From Cellvibrio sp. pealriver (GTDB lineage Bacteria; Pseudomonadota; Gammaproteobacteria; Pseudomonadales; Cellvibrionaceae): a stretch of DNA of 64,000 nt. The notes below the pieces were generated by a model that saw nothing but the letters and a program-made list of their open reading frames with translations, made no database searches and had not been told where the DNA came from. Below, one piece after another: positions 63,116-64,000 of the stretch. Every line of letters starts with the position of its first letter. Position 1 is the first letter of the stretch. The stretch is taken from contig NZ_KQ236688.1 of assembly GCF_001183545.1 (NCBI RefSeq), positions 4,166,395 to 4,230,394 on the forward strand, written 5' to 3'. Position numbers and translations under genes: made by a program.

Positions 63116-64000
63116 ATGAAAAAAATGAATCCAACACACAAAAAAAATCGCCTGGCTTGCGCTCTGGCGATATGTATTGCAGCACCTTGGGTGCAGGCTG
63201 CCGATGTCAATGTCACCGGTTTTTTATCGGTCGGTGGCGGCTTTGTCGATGATGAATACGAAGATGCTGCCAATTATGGTGGTTATGAAGAAGATCTGAC
63301 GTTTGATAACAACTTGCTCGGCTTGCAAGTGAGCGGGCAAGTGAGTGAAAAACTCACCGCCACCGCGCAGCTGATTGCGCGCAGCAACAGCGATTACGAT
63401 GTGAATGCTGAGTGGGCATATCTGACCTGGCAAGCAACGGATGACGTTAAATTGCGTGCAGGTCGTTTGCGCACGCCATTTTATTTATATTCCGATTTTC
63501 TTGATGTTGGTTACGCCTATTCATGGATAACGCCACCGCGCGAAGTGTATTACCTGCCGTTTAATAACGTGGACGGTATTGATATCTACGCGACGAAAAC
63601 CCTCGGTATTTTTGATACGACGTTCCAAGCCTATTTCGGCAGTTTTAATGATGAGTTCTCGCTGGATGGTGTGCAAACAGAAGCTGAAACACGCAACCAG
63701 GCCGGTATAGCGGCAACCTTGGGGAAAGATTGGTGGACGCTGCGTGCGGCTTATCATCAAGCTGATCTGACGGTGGATGTCGCAGGAGCTGTTCTTGATC
63801 CTGCAACCGGTTTTACACTGGGGCAATTTTTGGATTCATTGCCAACAACACTGCGTGGTGTTACCACCAACGTGCTAGTGGATGAAGACAAGGCCACCTT
63901 TGCGCAAATTGGTCTCACGATTGATACCGGCACATTTGTAGCTGCCGCAGAGCATGTGGAATTTGAAGCAAAAAATTCGATGCTCGCTAAAAACGTTCGT
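63116..64000 (+). CDS. Porin-like outer-membrane protein (partial)
   Basis: The first 295 residues are in the window; the gene continues past the right edge. A signal peptide (RLACALAICIAAPWVQA, cut before ADVNV) is followed by GFLSVGGGFVDDEY and amphipathic strands such as LTATAQLIARSNSDYDVNAEWAYLTWQ and LRAGRLRTPFYLYSDFLDVG, typical of a porin-like beta-barrel with the trimeric porin look. GGAG lies 7 nt before the ATG. It follows the chemoreceptor by 82 nt. Substrate unknown. Confidence 0.85.
   Translation, partial: MKKMNPTHKKNRLACALAICIAAPWVQAADVNVTGFLSVGGGFVDDEYEDAANYGGYEEDLTFDNNLLGLQVSGQVSEKLTATAQLIARSNSDYDVNAEWAYLTWQATDDVKLRAGRLRTPFYLYSDFLDVGYAYSWITPPREVYYLPFNNVDGIDIYATKTLGIFDTTFQAYFGSFNDEFSLDGVQTEAETRNQAGIAATLGKDWWTLRAAYHQADLTVDVAGAVLDPATGFTLGQFLDSLPTTLRGVTTNVLVDEDKATFAQIGLTIDTGTFVAAAEHVEFEAKNSMLAKNVR

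Overview
The window looks like a chromosomal segment of a gammaproteobacterium. The housekeeping order hemA-prfA-prmC beside lolB-ispE-tRNA-Gln-prs-rplY-pth-ychF is the one I know from Pseudomonas and its relatives. The moderate GC content, two siderophore-type TonB receptors and a PEP-CTERM protein make a Cellvibrio-like organism my best guess. That assignment is inference.

Positions 1-34338 hold a complete type VI secretion system (T6SS) in two divergent blocks around an intergenic region at 24497-24779. The leftward block runs: Ser/Thr kinase with PEGA domains, lipoprotein, tssA, tssB, tssC, hcp, tagJ/impE, tssE, tssF, tssG, an unknown exported protein, clpV, vgrG, a DUF6484-like protein, a DUF2169 protein, a thiolase-fold protein, and a PAAR-like effector with a C-terminal GHH/HNH-type nuclease domain. 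The rightward block runs: FHA protein, PP2C phosphatase, tssJ, tssK, tssL (with OmpA domain), tssM, tagF. Kinase, phosphatase, FHA protein and TagF suggest threonine-phosphorylation control of firing. The vgrG-to-effector order matches what I recall of the Pseudomonas aeruginosa vgrG1b-tse7 locus.

The most unusual part is 1-5040. One full effector is followed by three beta-propeller-like putative immunity genes, separated by two orphan copies of the effector's C-terminal domain. Both orphans have lost the GQQGHH segment expected to carry the catalytic histidines. The orphans differ from the effector mainly in one short stretch. The immunity proteins differ in their N-terminal halves but are almost identical in their C-terminal halves. 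This looks like a silent-cassette or serial-immunity array.

Positions 34370-49645 are mainly housekeeping: ychF, a TonB receptor, pth, a PEP-CTERM protein, rplY, prs, tRNA-Gln(TTG), ispE, lolB, a TPR lipoprotein, a DEDDh exonuclease, hemA, prfA, prmC and a moeB-like gene. Positions 49700-64000 carry a UPF0114 membrane protein, a CadC/ToxR-like membrane regulator with TPRs, a DUF4405-like membrane protein followed by a TonB receptor behind a probable Fur box, a PfkB-family kinase, PBP1b, an ECF sigma operon with two membrane proteins, a chemoreceptor, and the start of a porin-like protein cut by the window edge. Three REP-like inverted repeats lie at 47954-48024, 51968-52037 and 55611-55676. 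No CRISPR array, transposase, rRNA or prophage was seen.
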